This document shows positions 1 to 10,912 of a DNA stretch of 64,000 bases, piece after piece. Position numbers and translations under genes: made by a program. The stretch's first letter is position 1; each line of letters opens with the position of its first letter. A model generated the notes under the pieces. The model saw only the letters and a list, made by a program, of their open reading frames with translations. It was not told where the DNA came from and did no database searches. The stretch comes from Anseranas semipalmata (taxonomy: Eukaryota; Chordata; Aves; Anseriformes; Anseranatidae). The DNA lies in the NCBI GenBank assembly GCA_013399115.1, contig VXAA01000979.1:1-64000 (forward strand), written 5' to 3'.

Positions 1-8
1 CTTGGGAT

Positions 9-33
9 ATTCTATAATTCCATCATTCTATGA
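9..33 (+). repeat. CR1 3' octamer tail (plus strand)
   Basis: Three consecutive degenerate 8-mers are seen: ATTCTATA, ATTCCATC and ATTCTATG, then A. CR1 LINEs end in a short array of an ATTCTATG-type octamer, so this should be the 3' end of a plus-strand CR1 whose body lies left of the window. It directly abuts the interior of a minus-strand CR1, so two elements meet here. At only 25 bp, a chance match is possible. Confidence 0.6.
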
Positions 34-35
34 CT

Positions 36-1005
36 GGTGTCCACCAGGACTCTCAGGTCCTTTTCTGCAGGTCTTTCCAGCTGGGTGATCCCCAGCATGT
101 ACTGGGGATTGTTCCACCCCATGAGCAGGGCTTTGCAGTCTGCCATTTGCTGAATTTCATGAGGTTCCTATCAGCCCGTTTCTCCAGCTTGCTGAGGTCC
201 CCCTGAACGGCAGCACGACCCTCTGGTGCATCAGCCACTCCTCCAAGTTTTGTGTCATCTGCAGCCTTACTGAGGGTGCTCTCTGCCCCATTGTCCAGGC
301 CACTAATGAAGCTGTTAAACAGAATCGGCCCCAGTACTGACCTCTGCCATACACCAGCAGCCTCATGCTGTACTCTTGCCACTGATCACATCCCTTTGAG
401 CCCAGCATAAGGGTTTTCAGCCGTTTTTCAGGCCATCTGACCATTCATTTATCTAGCCTATACTTCTTCTGCTTGTCCATGAGGATGATGATACAACTGG
501 TAATATCAAAAGCCTTACTAAAGTCTACATAAACAACATCCACCTCATCTACCAAGCCAGCCATCTCATTGTGGAAGACTATCATGTTGGTCAAGCATGA
601 TTTCCCCTTCATAAATCCATGCTGTCTACTTGCAGTCACCTTTTTGTCCTTTGTGTGTCTGGAAATGGTTTTCAGGATCAGTTGCTCCATCACCTTCCCA
701 GGGACTCAGATGAGGCCGACTGGCCTGCAGTTCTCCAAAACTTTGTTCTTACTCTTCTTGAAGGAGGAACATTTTCTTTCTTCCAGTCTTCAGGAGTCTC
801 TCCTGATTGCCTTGACCTTTCAAAGATAGTCAAGAGTGGCCTTGCAAAGACATTGGTCAGCTTCTTCTGCACTCGTGGGTGCATCCCAAGAGGTCCCGTG
901 GACTTGGGTATGTCCAATTGTTTAAATGTTCCCTAACCTGACCCTCCTCAATTGAGTGTAAGTCTTCCTGGCTCAAGACTTTCCCTTGGTCTCAGGGGAA
1001 TCTAT
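36..1005 (-). mobile_element. CR1 LINE fragment, reverse-transcriptase portion, decayed
   Basis: Read on the minus strand, this encodes the central part of CR1 ORF2. In order there is an N-terminal RT segment with the STGPLGMHPRV peptide (about 917-690), VMEQLI-type and QHGFMKGKSCLTN peptides (about 693-590), RT motif A as DVVYVDFSKAFD (about 541-505), the SVLGPILFN motif (about 345-310) and the catalytic FADD box changed to AADDTKLGG (about 266-240). The reading ends in E-K-D-L-R-V-L-V-D-T at 64-36. CR1 encodes an endonuclease/reverse transcriptase for target-primed retrotransposition. This copy is dead: the reading changes frame several times, a stop follows the KYRLDK peptide near 445, and the first residue of the catalytic box is lost. 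The 5' (right) boundary near 1005 is approximate. The 3' break at 35-45 matches the 5' break of the CR1 piece at 8015. Confidence 0.93.
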
Positions 1006-3559
1006 AGCATCCTATAGCAAGGATGCAATTTTCTGTTAATTCTCTGCAGTGCTCATATTATATCTCTATATATTTTTCATTCTGTTCTACAGTATTCTCC
1101 AGAAAATATGACCTCAACAGCAATGTTTCTGTGTAATTATAACCCATATATCTCCACCTTCCTTCTCTCCCTTTTCCTCCCACTCACCTCCAGCACCTTA
1201 TTTCTAAATCCTCCTCCTCAGTGCCTGTGGGAGGAGACGGGCTTTGCAGCATGCCCATGGGCTCGTGCTTCCCGCTCCGAGGCACACAGGACTTGCACAT
1301 TTACACCTCTGTGGTGTATCCTTGAAAACTCCAGCTTTGTTTTCCAGAGGAGGAGAGCTCTGGTGAAGGTTTTCCATTAACCTCATCCCAGCCCCAGCGC
1401 TCAAGCAACTGCTGGCGTTGTCAGATCCCCAGGAAGGGGTACCATTGCCATGTCGTTGCAGTGGAAAGGTGAAATGGTGCTGCTTAAACACACAAATTTA
1501 ATCTGTTACCCGGTGTGTGACTTGTAATACCGCAGGATTGCCCTGAAAGATTAATGATGTTAAAATGTGCTAATGGAAGAAGAGAGCAGCTTTCAGCTGC
1601 ACAATGTGCCACCGGTGCTGTAAAAACTGAAGAGCTGAAGTAAAAGCAGCACTCCAGGGGGGAGATGCTGTGCCGATTTTAGGGCCGCGTGTGTGGTACC
1701 CGGGCACTGCCGCCTCCCAGCACTCCAGCCTCGTGCTTCAGCAGAGCAGGCGTGCTCTGAAATGACAGTTTTTCCAAAATGTTCGTCTGCCTTTTATGTT
1801 TGCCTCCTCAAGCAGAAGACGACTCCCTGCATTAAAAACCACGGCAGGTTTTTCAGAAATATTGTTTTGGCCTCCGCCTGCCCAACCATCCGCAGAGACC
1901 CCAGCTGATGATGAGAAGCACAAGCCCCCCCCCTCCCCATGCCTCTCTGCATGCACCCACATCACCCGGGGAACAGGCTGCTCCCCATCTTCCATCTGGG
2001 TGCCAAAATCTGCCCCTGTGCCCCATGCTGGCACTTTTTTCCTTCTCAGCTCTTTCAGTGAGACTGCATCCTTCAGTAGTTTCAGCCATGGTGGGACAGC
2101 TGGATTTTGGACACTGCTAGCTGGGAAGATTTTCTGTCCAAGAAAGCATTACCTACTGCTCCAGGACATAAATAAGGAGCAAAAATTTGGCAACCTACAC
2201 CCCTATCACCGGCTGGGAGAGCTGGTGACAGTGAGCCAGTGACAACCAGGCTGCTCCAGGGTGCTCATGTTTGCAAGCCCAGAGCAGGCTGCGTTTGGCA
2301 TAAAGCAGGTGTCTAAGGCAAAGGATGCAGATAGCGCGATGGTCACACTAAATCCTCCAAACAGGCAGAAAAGCAGGTCTCTGTTTTCCATCCCAGGCCT
2401 CTGCCAATTTGTGATTCTTCTTGAAAGAATTAAATTAAATACCGTGCTCTGGAGTGTGCAGTTTTAACTCGGAGAGAGAGAAGGTCCTACCTGTAGGCTT
2501 GATCTGAAAATGGGAGGCATCTCATAAGGTATTTTTTTTTCTTCCTTTAACAGAAAATGAATTCAATTCATTTCAATGTCATTCTCTATTAATCTGCATA
2601 TGACCAAAGAGTAATGCAGTGGGTTAATCCCTATTAATTCTGCAAACTTTTCCAGGAGGAAGAGAGGGAAGTGAAACAGTAAATTTTGGCTATTAAAATG
2701 CTTAGTTCAGGCTGCATTCTTTTTTTTTTTGGTCACATCTCAAGCTGCTCACCCCACAAATCATCTAACACTGTAAGTAAGAAGGTGCAGCAAAGATAGG
2801 TAAGGCCAGCCCCACTACAGGGACTGCCCAGTGGGGCAGCAGAAACCACTGTAGAGGAAACTGGTGGAGCAGAAAACAGACAGGAGATGCAGCTCCTCAG
2901 CAGGGACACTGCTCTGCAGTGCTGCATCCCAGAGGCAAATGGGCCGGATCAGTGCAGGACCTCTGCTCTGCCCCTGCCATGGTGATGGAGAAGTGCGGCA
3001 GCAGCCGCCTGTGCTCTGAGGTTGATCACGTCTGACTTTCTGCAGCCACATGGGATGGGTAGAGATGATTAAAGCAAACTCCAGTGCTCTCTGGCTCTCC
3101 TCAGCATGGGGACACTGATGAGCGGTGACAGCTGCACCGCTCCTGTCCTTTTCCATGGTGGTTATCGGAGATGGGAGTGCAGAGCATGGCAGTAAGAGTG
3201 GCTTCTTGCAGCATGGTCCTTGGGAGGCTTCTGGACCTGAGCATCCTGGCTGCTGTATAACAGTAATAAGAACAGCACTGGTAGGGGAACATTTGCATGG
3301 CTCCCCAGACACCTTTATCAGAATTTTCATCTGCTTTGCTCCAAGACGTGACAGGTCGGGTGCTTTGCTCTGGGGAGGTGGAGGAAAGGTCTGTGTGGGC
3401 TGCTCCAGGAGGCGCTGGGTTTGCTCCGTGACGCATTCGCTCTTCAGACCCGTGTCACCCTCTGAGCACCACCACAGCCAAACTGCCACATGCTGACTCA
3501 TGTTGCCCTCTCGGATCTTCTATCCATGTAATCCCTTCATTTATCTAACTGTACAGCAC
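1006..3559. other. Unique sequence, no gene recognised
   Basis: No known exon, RNA gene or repeat was recognised. Short T-runs occur near 2530 and 2720. Open frames on both strands, including one of 228 codons on the minus strand at 2815-3501, overlap opposing frames and have no recognisable domain. Confidence 0.5.
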
Positions 3560-3905
3560 CAGCCACGGCCGTACACGTCACCATACACCGCTCCTGCGGG
3601 GCCCCGTGGGAAATCCTCACACAGCATTCAGAAACGCAATGAAGACTCAGAAGCCTGCAAGCAGTTTCGAAATCAAAGAGCCTGCGCACGCCTGAATCAT
3701 TGCAGGGGGATGTCGTGGGCACGGCCGTGTGCCGGCTGCAGGAGGGCTGGCGGGGAACCAGGCACGTGCCGCCGCGGTGGCTTCCTGCGAGGTGAACCAG
3801 TGTGTCCAAACGGTGCCGTCAGCACGGCCGCGTTCGGCTGGGGTTACCGCTGCGGGTGCTGTCAACGCTGGCAGCAGAAAAGCGGCTCCCGATGGCTTTG
3901 GGTTT
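3560..3905. promoter_or_regulatory. CpG-island-like block
   Basis: GC-rich with dense CpG. I count about 21 CpG dinucleotides between roughly 3700 and 3900, near the number expected from base composition, whereas surrounding DNA is strongly CpG-depleted. In vertebrates such blocks usually mark unmethylated promoters or enhancers. No first exon, TATA box or start codon in a convincing frame could be tied to it, so any promoter role is inferred. Confidence 0.55.
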
Positions 3906-6900
3906 GGTTTACAAAGTCCCAGTCTCATTGGCAGCAGCCACGGTGACATAGCCAGCGGGAAGGTGGTTCCAGGTTTTTAAAAAAATTTATGACATTTTCC
4001 TGTCTTCAAAGACACCAATCTGCAAAGGCACTATGTCTGCAGAAGGATGTTCTCTCTCTTTAGCAGGGGAGAGCATGTAGTGAAATAGCTTCTCATCTAA
4101 CATCAGTGCCATATGGGACACTGAGCAGCAAAAGGACACAGGAAAACCACAGCGAAGGGCAGCATGTTTTGCTTTGAAACTTCAGTAGCTGGTTACAGAG
4201 AGAAAACAGTGTTAATATAAGGTCCAGCACATCCAGATTTGGCAGCAGGATGGCCAGTGGATTTTAAAATGTTTTACATATTTAAGAACAGATGTGAAGC
4301 TGAAGTTTTGTTATTGCTGGGCATTTCTCAGCTATTCTTTTCCATGAGATGTTTCGTATGTTTTATACCCTGACACACTTCCCCTCCTGTTGCTATAGTC
4401 CTGAAACATTTACATTATAACTTCATTTTGTAGAAGTGGAAAAAGAAAATGTATTATTTCTCTCCCATCACCCTCCACACTCTCTCATTTCCTTCTCACG
4501 CACACATACAATGTTTTTATCCAAAAGACCATTCTGGGCTGTCTCTTTGTCTTTTTCACATACAAGGTGGAAGTTTGATGCTGTAATTTTTCTGCCAGCA
4601 GAGACTGTGGTCATGCCTACTACCCACTTGTAGTAGCCATGCCAACGTAACTGCTTTTTTGGGCTGTCACATAAACCATAGCAGTGAAAGGATTTGGGTT
4701 AAGAAGCAGTGGACCAAAGGGGGAAAGCTGCATCTGTTTAATATATACTCAAGCAGAGGAAAAAAAAAAAAGTTACTTTTCTTCCCCGTTTCACAGAAGT
4801 GAGGGAGGTCTCGGGACCAGGGCCGGAGTGGCTGGTCACCACTCTCCTCCGAACCCATCACTAGCCAATGTGATGACAGGACCTGCACAGCAGCTTGTGA
4901 GGGCCACTTGTGGAGGCTGCCAGCACCAGGAGACCACCGCAGTCTGGTGCTGTGAGGTGCATCAACACCAGCCTGGCAAAGGACAAAGTAAAGCCTTGAA
5001 AATGAATACGCTGAAGGGACACCATGCAGTCCCGTGGTTCTTCCTCATGTTCCCTTTCTTTTCATTTACAGCCTGGGATTCCATGCAGTGTCCTCTGTTC
5101 CTTCTCATGCAGCACCAAGTGGTTCTGTGCCTGGCCATGCCGGTGGTCACCTTCATGGCAGTGCCTTGATGGTGCCTCTGTCTTTCCGATGTGTGTGCCT
5201 TTTCTTTCCCATGCTCTAAGCTTCTCTTCAAACATTACCAGCTACATGATCCCAGTGTCATGAAAAAAAAAAAAAAAAAAAAAAGATAATTTCCAACAGC
5301 CGGAAAGCTGGTGTATTTCTATTATAACAGAAAAAGTGACCATAGCCTGATTTGTACAGATGCCTTCCTAATTTAGTTAGGCCAAAAAATGTGTTTCAAA
5401 GCTGCTTTATATTTCTAGCTGAAGCCCAGAATCCTAATCTCTCCTACTGTTTCCCCCATCTGAACTATGCTTGGCTGTGTGCAGAGTGAGGAATTAGGGT
5501 CAGAGGTGGCAGTCAGAAGGAAGAAGGATCAATTGTTCCCATTTCAAAAGTAAACAGCAGTAAGTGCTTAATTGTTTCTGTAATTTTTAATCAAGTGGAT
5601 TTTTCAGACTGTTCCAAGAGCCCTGAGTATGTATGAGCGGCACGGACTGCCACCAAACCAACCCATGTCCTCCTCCTCTTTTCAGATGCTTGTGTTTCTT
5701 GTTACCGGTCCAGGGTGAGGAAAAGCTCCTCCAGTGCTCTCCGCCGCTGTGCAGGAGAGGACTGCAAGGAGTCTGCTGCTCGTTGGATTGAACTGGTGCA
5801 TCCAGCCCCAGAATGGGACAGGGTCTGGAGAAATGTCAGGAAATCCCACTGGGTCACCTTCTCAGCAGGGCAGGGCAAGGCGACTGCATTCTGAGCAGCC
5901 TGAGAAGCCTCACCCTGCACAGGGCTCTGACACCCGCTGCCCTCGGAGGCTGTTAGGGGGAAATAAACTCATGTGAGAACAAGCCCTTTGGTGGACACGT
6001 GAGCTACTGAGGCCTTATTTCCAATGGATTTGTGTCTTGTGCTTGCCCCAGGAAAGCGTGGTCTCCTTTGCTAAACTTTCCGAAGCGGGTGGACTTCACC
6101 CAAAACACAGGAGACCAGGCGACTTCTAGCAGACCTGCTGCGTCCAGCAGGATCCAGCCCTTCCCTTCAGCCGCTCCCAAAGGTGCTGAAAGGCTCAGTT
6201 CCCACAAAGACAAGGGTGTTTGCTGCTCCAGGACCAAACCGGGCTGTTGTGGTGATGAATGACATTCCTGTGCTTGAAATGGCCCCATGGATGGTGAGAT
6301 CAGGACAACTGCCTGAGCTCCCTGAGCTATACTGCTGTCTCGTATATCCTACAGATGGATTTTTCCCCCCTTCATATTTTTTCCACAAGTTTCATAGTTT
6401 TGACAAACAAATGTAACCAGGATGCTAAGCGATTAACCAGGATCAGAAGGACTTCCATGCCTGTTGGTGAACTTGGCCGTTACTTTTCTTCTGCATTTCC
6501 CAGAGTCACTGGAAGGCTGCGGTGTTCCTGTACGGGTTGTAATGGATATTGTGCAAACCCAGGCTGCTAAACTGCAGGTTAACTGTGAGCAGAGCAGAGA
6601 AGAAGAAAAGAGCTTAGCTCAGGCAAGAGGCACACCCTCTGTTCTGGCAAGAAGCAGTTCAAATTCTTACTCTGATTTACGCTAGTTTATAGAAAAGGCT
6701 GTGTCCAGCCCTGGAAGCATGTGGTAGTATTTAGCTGTGTAAAACTTGGAATCAGCTTCAAGTGCTGCATGTGGGGAGATCAAAGCTAATAAGCCATATA
6801 TTTTATATAGGCAATATCTGTGATGAAGCAACAAATCCATTCAGCAATAGCCGAAGGGGAGAGCCTTGTTCTCAAAGGCTGACACGGCGACATTCCTGTT

Positions 6901-6944
6901 TGCTTGTTTTTGAGGGAGATTGTTTGCCGGAGCCACTGCTTTCA
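3906..6944. other. Unique sequence, no gene recognised
   Basis: No exon or interspersed repeat recognised. It contains an A22 tract at 5263-5284 and a loose direct repeat of about 29 bp at 5022-5050 and 5081-5110, both starting CCATGCAGT. Confidence 0.5.
5263..5284 (+). repeat. Poly-A tract (22 A)
   Basis: An uninterrupted run of 22 A. It could be a simple homopolymer or the 3' tail of a retroposed transcript. No AATAAA lies in the preceding 40 bases and no parent gene was recognised, so the simple-repeat reading is preferred. Confidence 0.9.
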
Positions 6945-7142
6945 TACAGACTCCGCAAAGCCCCGCGCAGGTTGTGGGGACGGCTCGGGCTCTTGGGCCG
7001 GGGACGAGGCGTGCGATGGCCGATGGGTGCTGGTGCCTGGGTGCGGTGGGGCAGCAGCTCTGCCTCCCTGCTGGCGCCAAGTGCTTTCCTTCTCAGGCAG
7101 CGCTACGGACAACACTTGCCTCCCGGTGTGGTCGGGATGACA
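6945..7142. promoter_or_regulatory. Small CpG-rich block
   Basis: About 16 CpG in roughly 195 bp of GC-rich sequence, set in CpG-poor DNA. Overlapping open frames on both strands here reflect the base composition. A regulatory role is inference. It lies in the same 7-kb interval between the two CR1 halves as the block at 3560. Confidence 0.4.
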
Positions 7143-8014
7143 CAACTGGCTGTGGCCATGCTCCTCCAAAAGGGGAAGGGTGGGGGCCTCTGCTCACCCC
7201 GCGGCTCTGCCGGTCACTCTTGTCCCACAGCTTTGCATGATGGGCAAGTCCGGCATCCCACACTGGCCTCAGAGATATCCCAGCCGGAGTGGGCTTGGGC
7301 TCACCACCACGGGGTCCTTCACCAGCAGGGACAGCATCTGTGCCCTCCTCCATCCTCTTCTGGGGCCCGTCCCTGCTCACTCCCCCTCACCATGTGCAAA
7401 TCATCTTTTGTGTCCCGGTTATTTATTTGAGGCCGGCTCTCCAGGGCTGCCCCGCACAGCTATTTTAGTCGCTTCCTCTCCCAAGTTCCTCCGATTGTTG
7501 GGCTGGCATTGTGTGAGTCACCCGCCACGCTTCCTCCCACGCTCACTCGCAGCTGGGAACAGCCTCCTCCGGCTCATTTTCCTTTGTTAACTGAAGCATC
7601 CTGAAGTAATCCAACCTTTAACACCACAACAGCCGAGCTCAGTGACGGCAGCCCTGTGCTTTGCAGGTGCCTGCACCATTGAGCAGGGCAGAGGAGGCCA
7701 CCGAGCTGCTGGAGAAACCAGCTCAGTGCAGGCGCTTGGTGCCTGCGGTTTTCACCTGCATTGCGGCCACGTTTCAAGCAGGAAGGGACCCAGATCCACC
7801 CCTTTGCTCCTGCTCTGTGTGTGCAGCCCCAAGCCAGCCAGGGATGCGTGCCCGCCTGCAGTCACCTTCCCCTTGTCTGGTCCTGCCCAGAGGACACCTC
7901 CACATTGCTGCCCCTGTCTGCTAGCCCCAGTGTGGGCAGCAGTGTTTTCCTGAAACAGCCATGACTGTCTCCTTTAGATGGAGGGAAAAGATCAGATTCA
8001 GAAAACAACCTTCA
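7143..8014. other. Unique sequence, no gene recognised
   Basis: GC-rich unique DNA with overlapping chance frames on both strands. It ends where CR1 homology begins abruptly at about 8015. Confidence 0.5.
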
Positions 8015-8668
8015 GGTGGACACCAAGTTGAACGTGAGACAGTAAGGTGCCCTTGTGGCAAAGAAGGCCGACAGCCTCCTGGGCTGCTTTAGCAGAGTGT
8101 TGCCAGCAGGTGGAGGGAGGTGATCCTTCCCCTCTACTCCACGCTGCTGAGGCCACACCTGGAGTACTCTGCCTTGGTCTGGGCTCTCCAGTGCAAGGGA
8201 GACATGGACATATGGAGAGAGTCCAGCAAAAGGCCGTGAAGATGATGGAGGGACTGGAGCACTTCTCCTATGCAGAAAGGCTGAGAGAGCTGGCACTGTT
8301 CAGCCTACAGAAGGGAAGGCTTGGGGGGGGACCTTATCAACTTCTATAAATACCTGAAGGGAGGGTACAAGGAGGACATAGCCAAGCTCTTTCCAGTGGT
8401 GCCCAGTGCCTGGACAAGAGGCAATGGGCACAAACTAGAACACAGGACGTTCCCTCTGAACATCAGGAAGCACTTCTGTGCTGTGCAGGTAATGGAGCCC
8501 TGGCACAGGTTGCCCACAGAGGTGGTGGAGTCTCCCACCTCGCAGATCTTCAAAAGCCACCTGGACATGGTCCTGGGCAGCCTGCTCTGGGTGGCCCTGC
8601 TTGAGCAGGGGTTGGGCCTGATGGACCCAGAGGTGCCTTCCAACCTCAACCACTCTGTGGTTCTGTGA
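8015..8668 (+). mobile_element. CR1 LINE fragment, 3' part of ORF2 to 3' end
   Basis: On the plus strand this encodes the C-terminal part of CR1 ORF2, with two or three frame changes. It starts V-D-T-K-L-N-V-R-Q at 8016, then an [13 protein letters not shown] segment, [20 protein letters not shown] (about 8219-8278), [31 protein letters not shown] (about 8329-8379), RTRGNGHKLEHR, FPLNIRKHF, and VESPTSQIFKSHLDMVLG, closing with EVPSNLNHSVVL and a stop. It ends in TTCTGTGA, a single unit of the CR1 tail octamer. It is non-functional because RT is missing and frames are broken. Its abrupt 5' end coincides with the consensus position where the minus-strand copy at 36-1005 stops, so the two may be one element. 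Confidence 0.95.
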
Positions 8669-10794
8669 GAGGAGGCGGCACGGAGCAGAGCCCGTTTGTT
8701 AGGGGGGTGCCCAATGCTGCCGGTCACTGCTCCATGATGGAGAGCAGGGCTGGCGGAGCTGCCCCAGCACCATGCTGGCGTGCAGGGCGGTGAGAGGCCA
8801 CGCAGGCCATCTGGGCACCACATGGCCCTGGAAACGGCCGTGCGCACCTGGCCAGACAAGCTGGCTTGGCTCTGGTGCAAATGAGCTGCTAGCAGATGAG
8901 CACTAAAAGTATCTAAAATATATACAGGGCAGGTATTTAAATATATGTGATGGGTAAGTGTTAAAAATCTTCAGGAAACAACTCAGCTTGTATCCATTTC
9001 AATCATGTTTCTTTTCATTTGTTTGTTTTGCTTTGGGCTTTTTGCTATCCAAAATAAAAATGCATTTTTTTCTCCTGAGCACCAGACTTACATGGGACTA
9101 ACATTTCTGTCCCCATAGGAGTGGAAAACATCAGTGAGCTTGAGTGTAGCAATTCCTTTTATTTCGTGGAGTCATAATGTTTTCCAGCCCTGTGCTGTGC
9201 TGGACAGAATAATCCTCAGGGATGCTTCTTGCACTCCAGCCTTGCCCCCAGTCAAAGGAGGAAACCTAGCACTTCTCCCCCATTGTCATCTGAGGACGTT
9301 GGCTTGGCTGATGTTATTTCTGCTGCTTGTTAAGTTTGCTCTTCAGTAACCAGTGACATGTTTCCCACCGGGAAGGTAGAAAATCATCACCCAACTGCAG
9401 AGGATAATCATCGTTTCTGCTGGAGTGACCCTGACGTTTCTTATTAGCACCAGTGGTACGTGTGGGAACCTGCATGGCAGAAGGAGCAGATGGCAAAAGG
9501 GTCCCCTGGGAGCGCGAGGAGAGGAGGAACGCACGACTGCCACCAGCAGAAGCATCTGCCAGCCTGTGTCTGGGTAACCATCCTGGCACCGCCACTCTGA
9601 GGTTTTCCAGCAGATGGAGACATGGCAGAAGGCGGGAAGGGAAGGAAAGGAAGGGAGTTCAGAAGGCAAGCTCAAAAAATGCAGCCTGTCACCAAAACCC
9701 TGTAATTGTCTTTGTAGCTTAACTCCAGATGCAATCCTCCGGTAGTGCTGCAGGGGAGAGGTCCAGGCCAATGTCATCCAAAGCGACACAGGTCGGGCTC
9801 AGCCTCTCCCTTAGCATCTCACGGGCCAGGGCCATGACTAACAATGATTTTAGGTCTGAGGAGCAGGGGGTCACCCTGTAAATAGGAAAAGGCAGGCCGC
9901 ACATCTGGATGACTTCATTATTCCCCAGAGACATCCATTCTCTCTCTAGCAGACAGTTGCAAGCAAGCTGCCGGTTCTGGGGCTGGTGACACAGCGCAGC
10001 AGCACAAGGATGATGTATGCAGGCCTTTCCTTCCCTTGACGTTTCTCGGAGCATCTGGGATCTCATTTCCTACAAATCAAGACAAAATCTGGAAATCAGG
10101 TTTCAGTCCTGGCTAAAGTTCATCAGACCAGGAGATGAGGAGGGCTGGAAGTTCCTGCTCGCAGCTGACTGGGTTCTGCTACACCTGGGGCTGTCAGTGC
10201 TTTCGAATTTAATTCCCTAAAGCCTGTTGGGGTGGTTGTGGTTGGGACAGGCTGGTGTGGGGTCCCAGCAACACCCTTCTGAATTTTGGTGCCACACAGG
10301 TCCAGCCAACCCTCACTGGACATCTCCCCACTTTCCTTCAGTAGGGATAGTGGGTGCCACAAGAGCAGGAGCATTAAGGAGTCTACTTCCTTCCAAATTT
10401 ACTATGCTGATCCTGGAAACGCTGAGAAACCTGGGGCTGGAGGGGAAGTCGCTGGTGAGCTGGAAAACATTTGTTTTGCTCCCAGTCCTGCTTCCTCTGG
10501 TGCTTGAAACAGTGGGAGAACCCTTGAAGGAGTCTTGCCCTTTGCATCCCTGAGCCCCCGGGGCACCCCTGGAGATGTTTTCCAAAGATGAGCCTTTCCA
10601 GTGCAGCCAGTGGTTGCCATGAGGTACAGACCAAAATATGCAAGAATCTGAGAAGTTGTATCCCAGGCAAAGCTCTGGCTTTGTGCCGACCTGCATCTAC
10701 TACCCAGGTCAGTAGGGCAGATATCATAACTACTCAGGTGCTTACATTATTTTTAGTGTAAGACTGCAGCAACTCGCTGTGCTTAAAGTATTTC
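8669..10794. other. Unique sequence, no gene recognised
   Basis: AT-rich around 8900-9060, more GC-rich after 9450. No exon, RNA gene or interspersed repeat recognised. Confidence 0.5.
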
Positions 10795-10912
10795 TCACAT
10801 GAGCTCCTTTTTACAGACAAAAGTGAAAAAAATCACGAGTTGCCAAGGTCAAATCAGATATTTGCAGCAAAATTGCGGATTCAGCCAGGGCCTCCTGAGT
10901 TCCTGATTCCTC
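10795..10912 (-). repeat. MIR/CORE-SINE-like fossil
   Basis: On the plus strand the order TTTTTACAGACAAAAGTGA, then GTTGCCAAGGTCA, then a CAGCCAGGGCCTCCTGAGT segment follows the reverse complement of the MIR core and 5' half (the stretch usually recalled as 'fraction of A-rich, then tgcccaaggtcac, then agagc-gg-tcctgagt'). It is diverged and gapped and is assigned by pattern only. Confidence 0.42.

Noticed and set aside
2815..3501. 228-codon minus-strand open frame
   Set aside because: Overlaps plus- and minus-strand frames of similar size. No domain or splice framing. GC-rich composition explains it.
7775..7805. GGAAGGGACCC as a CR1 tail fragment
   Set aside because: Lacks the octamer tail and the following GATCATC-type sequence seen in real CR1 ends.
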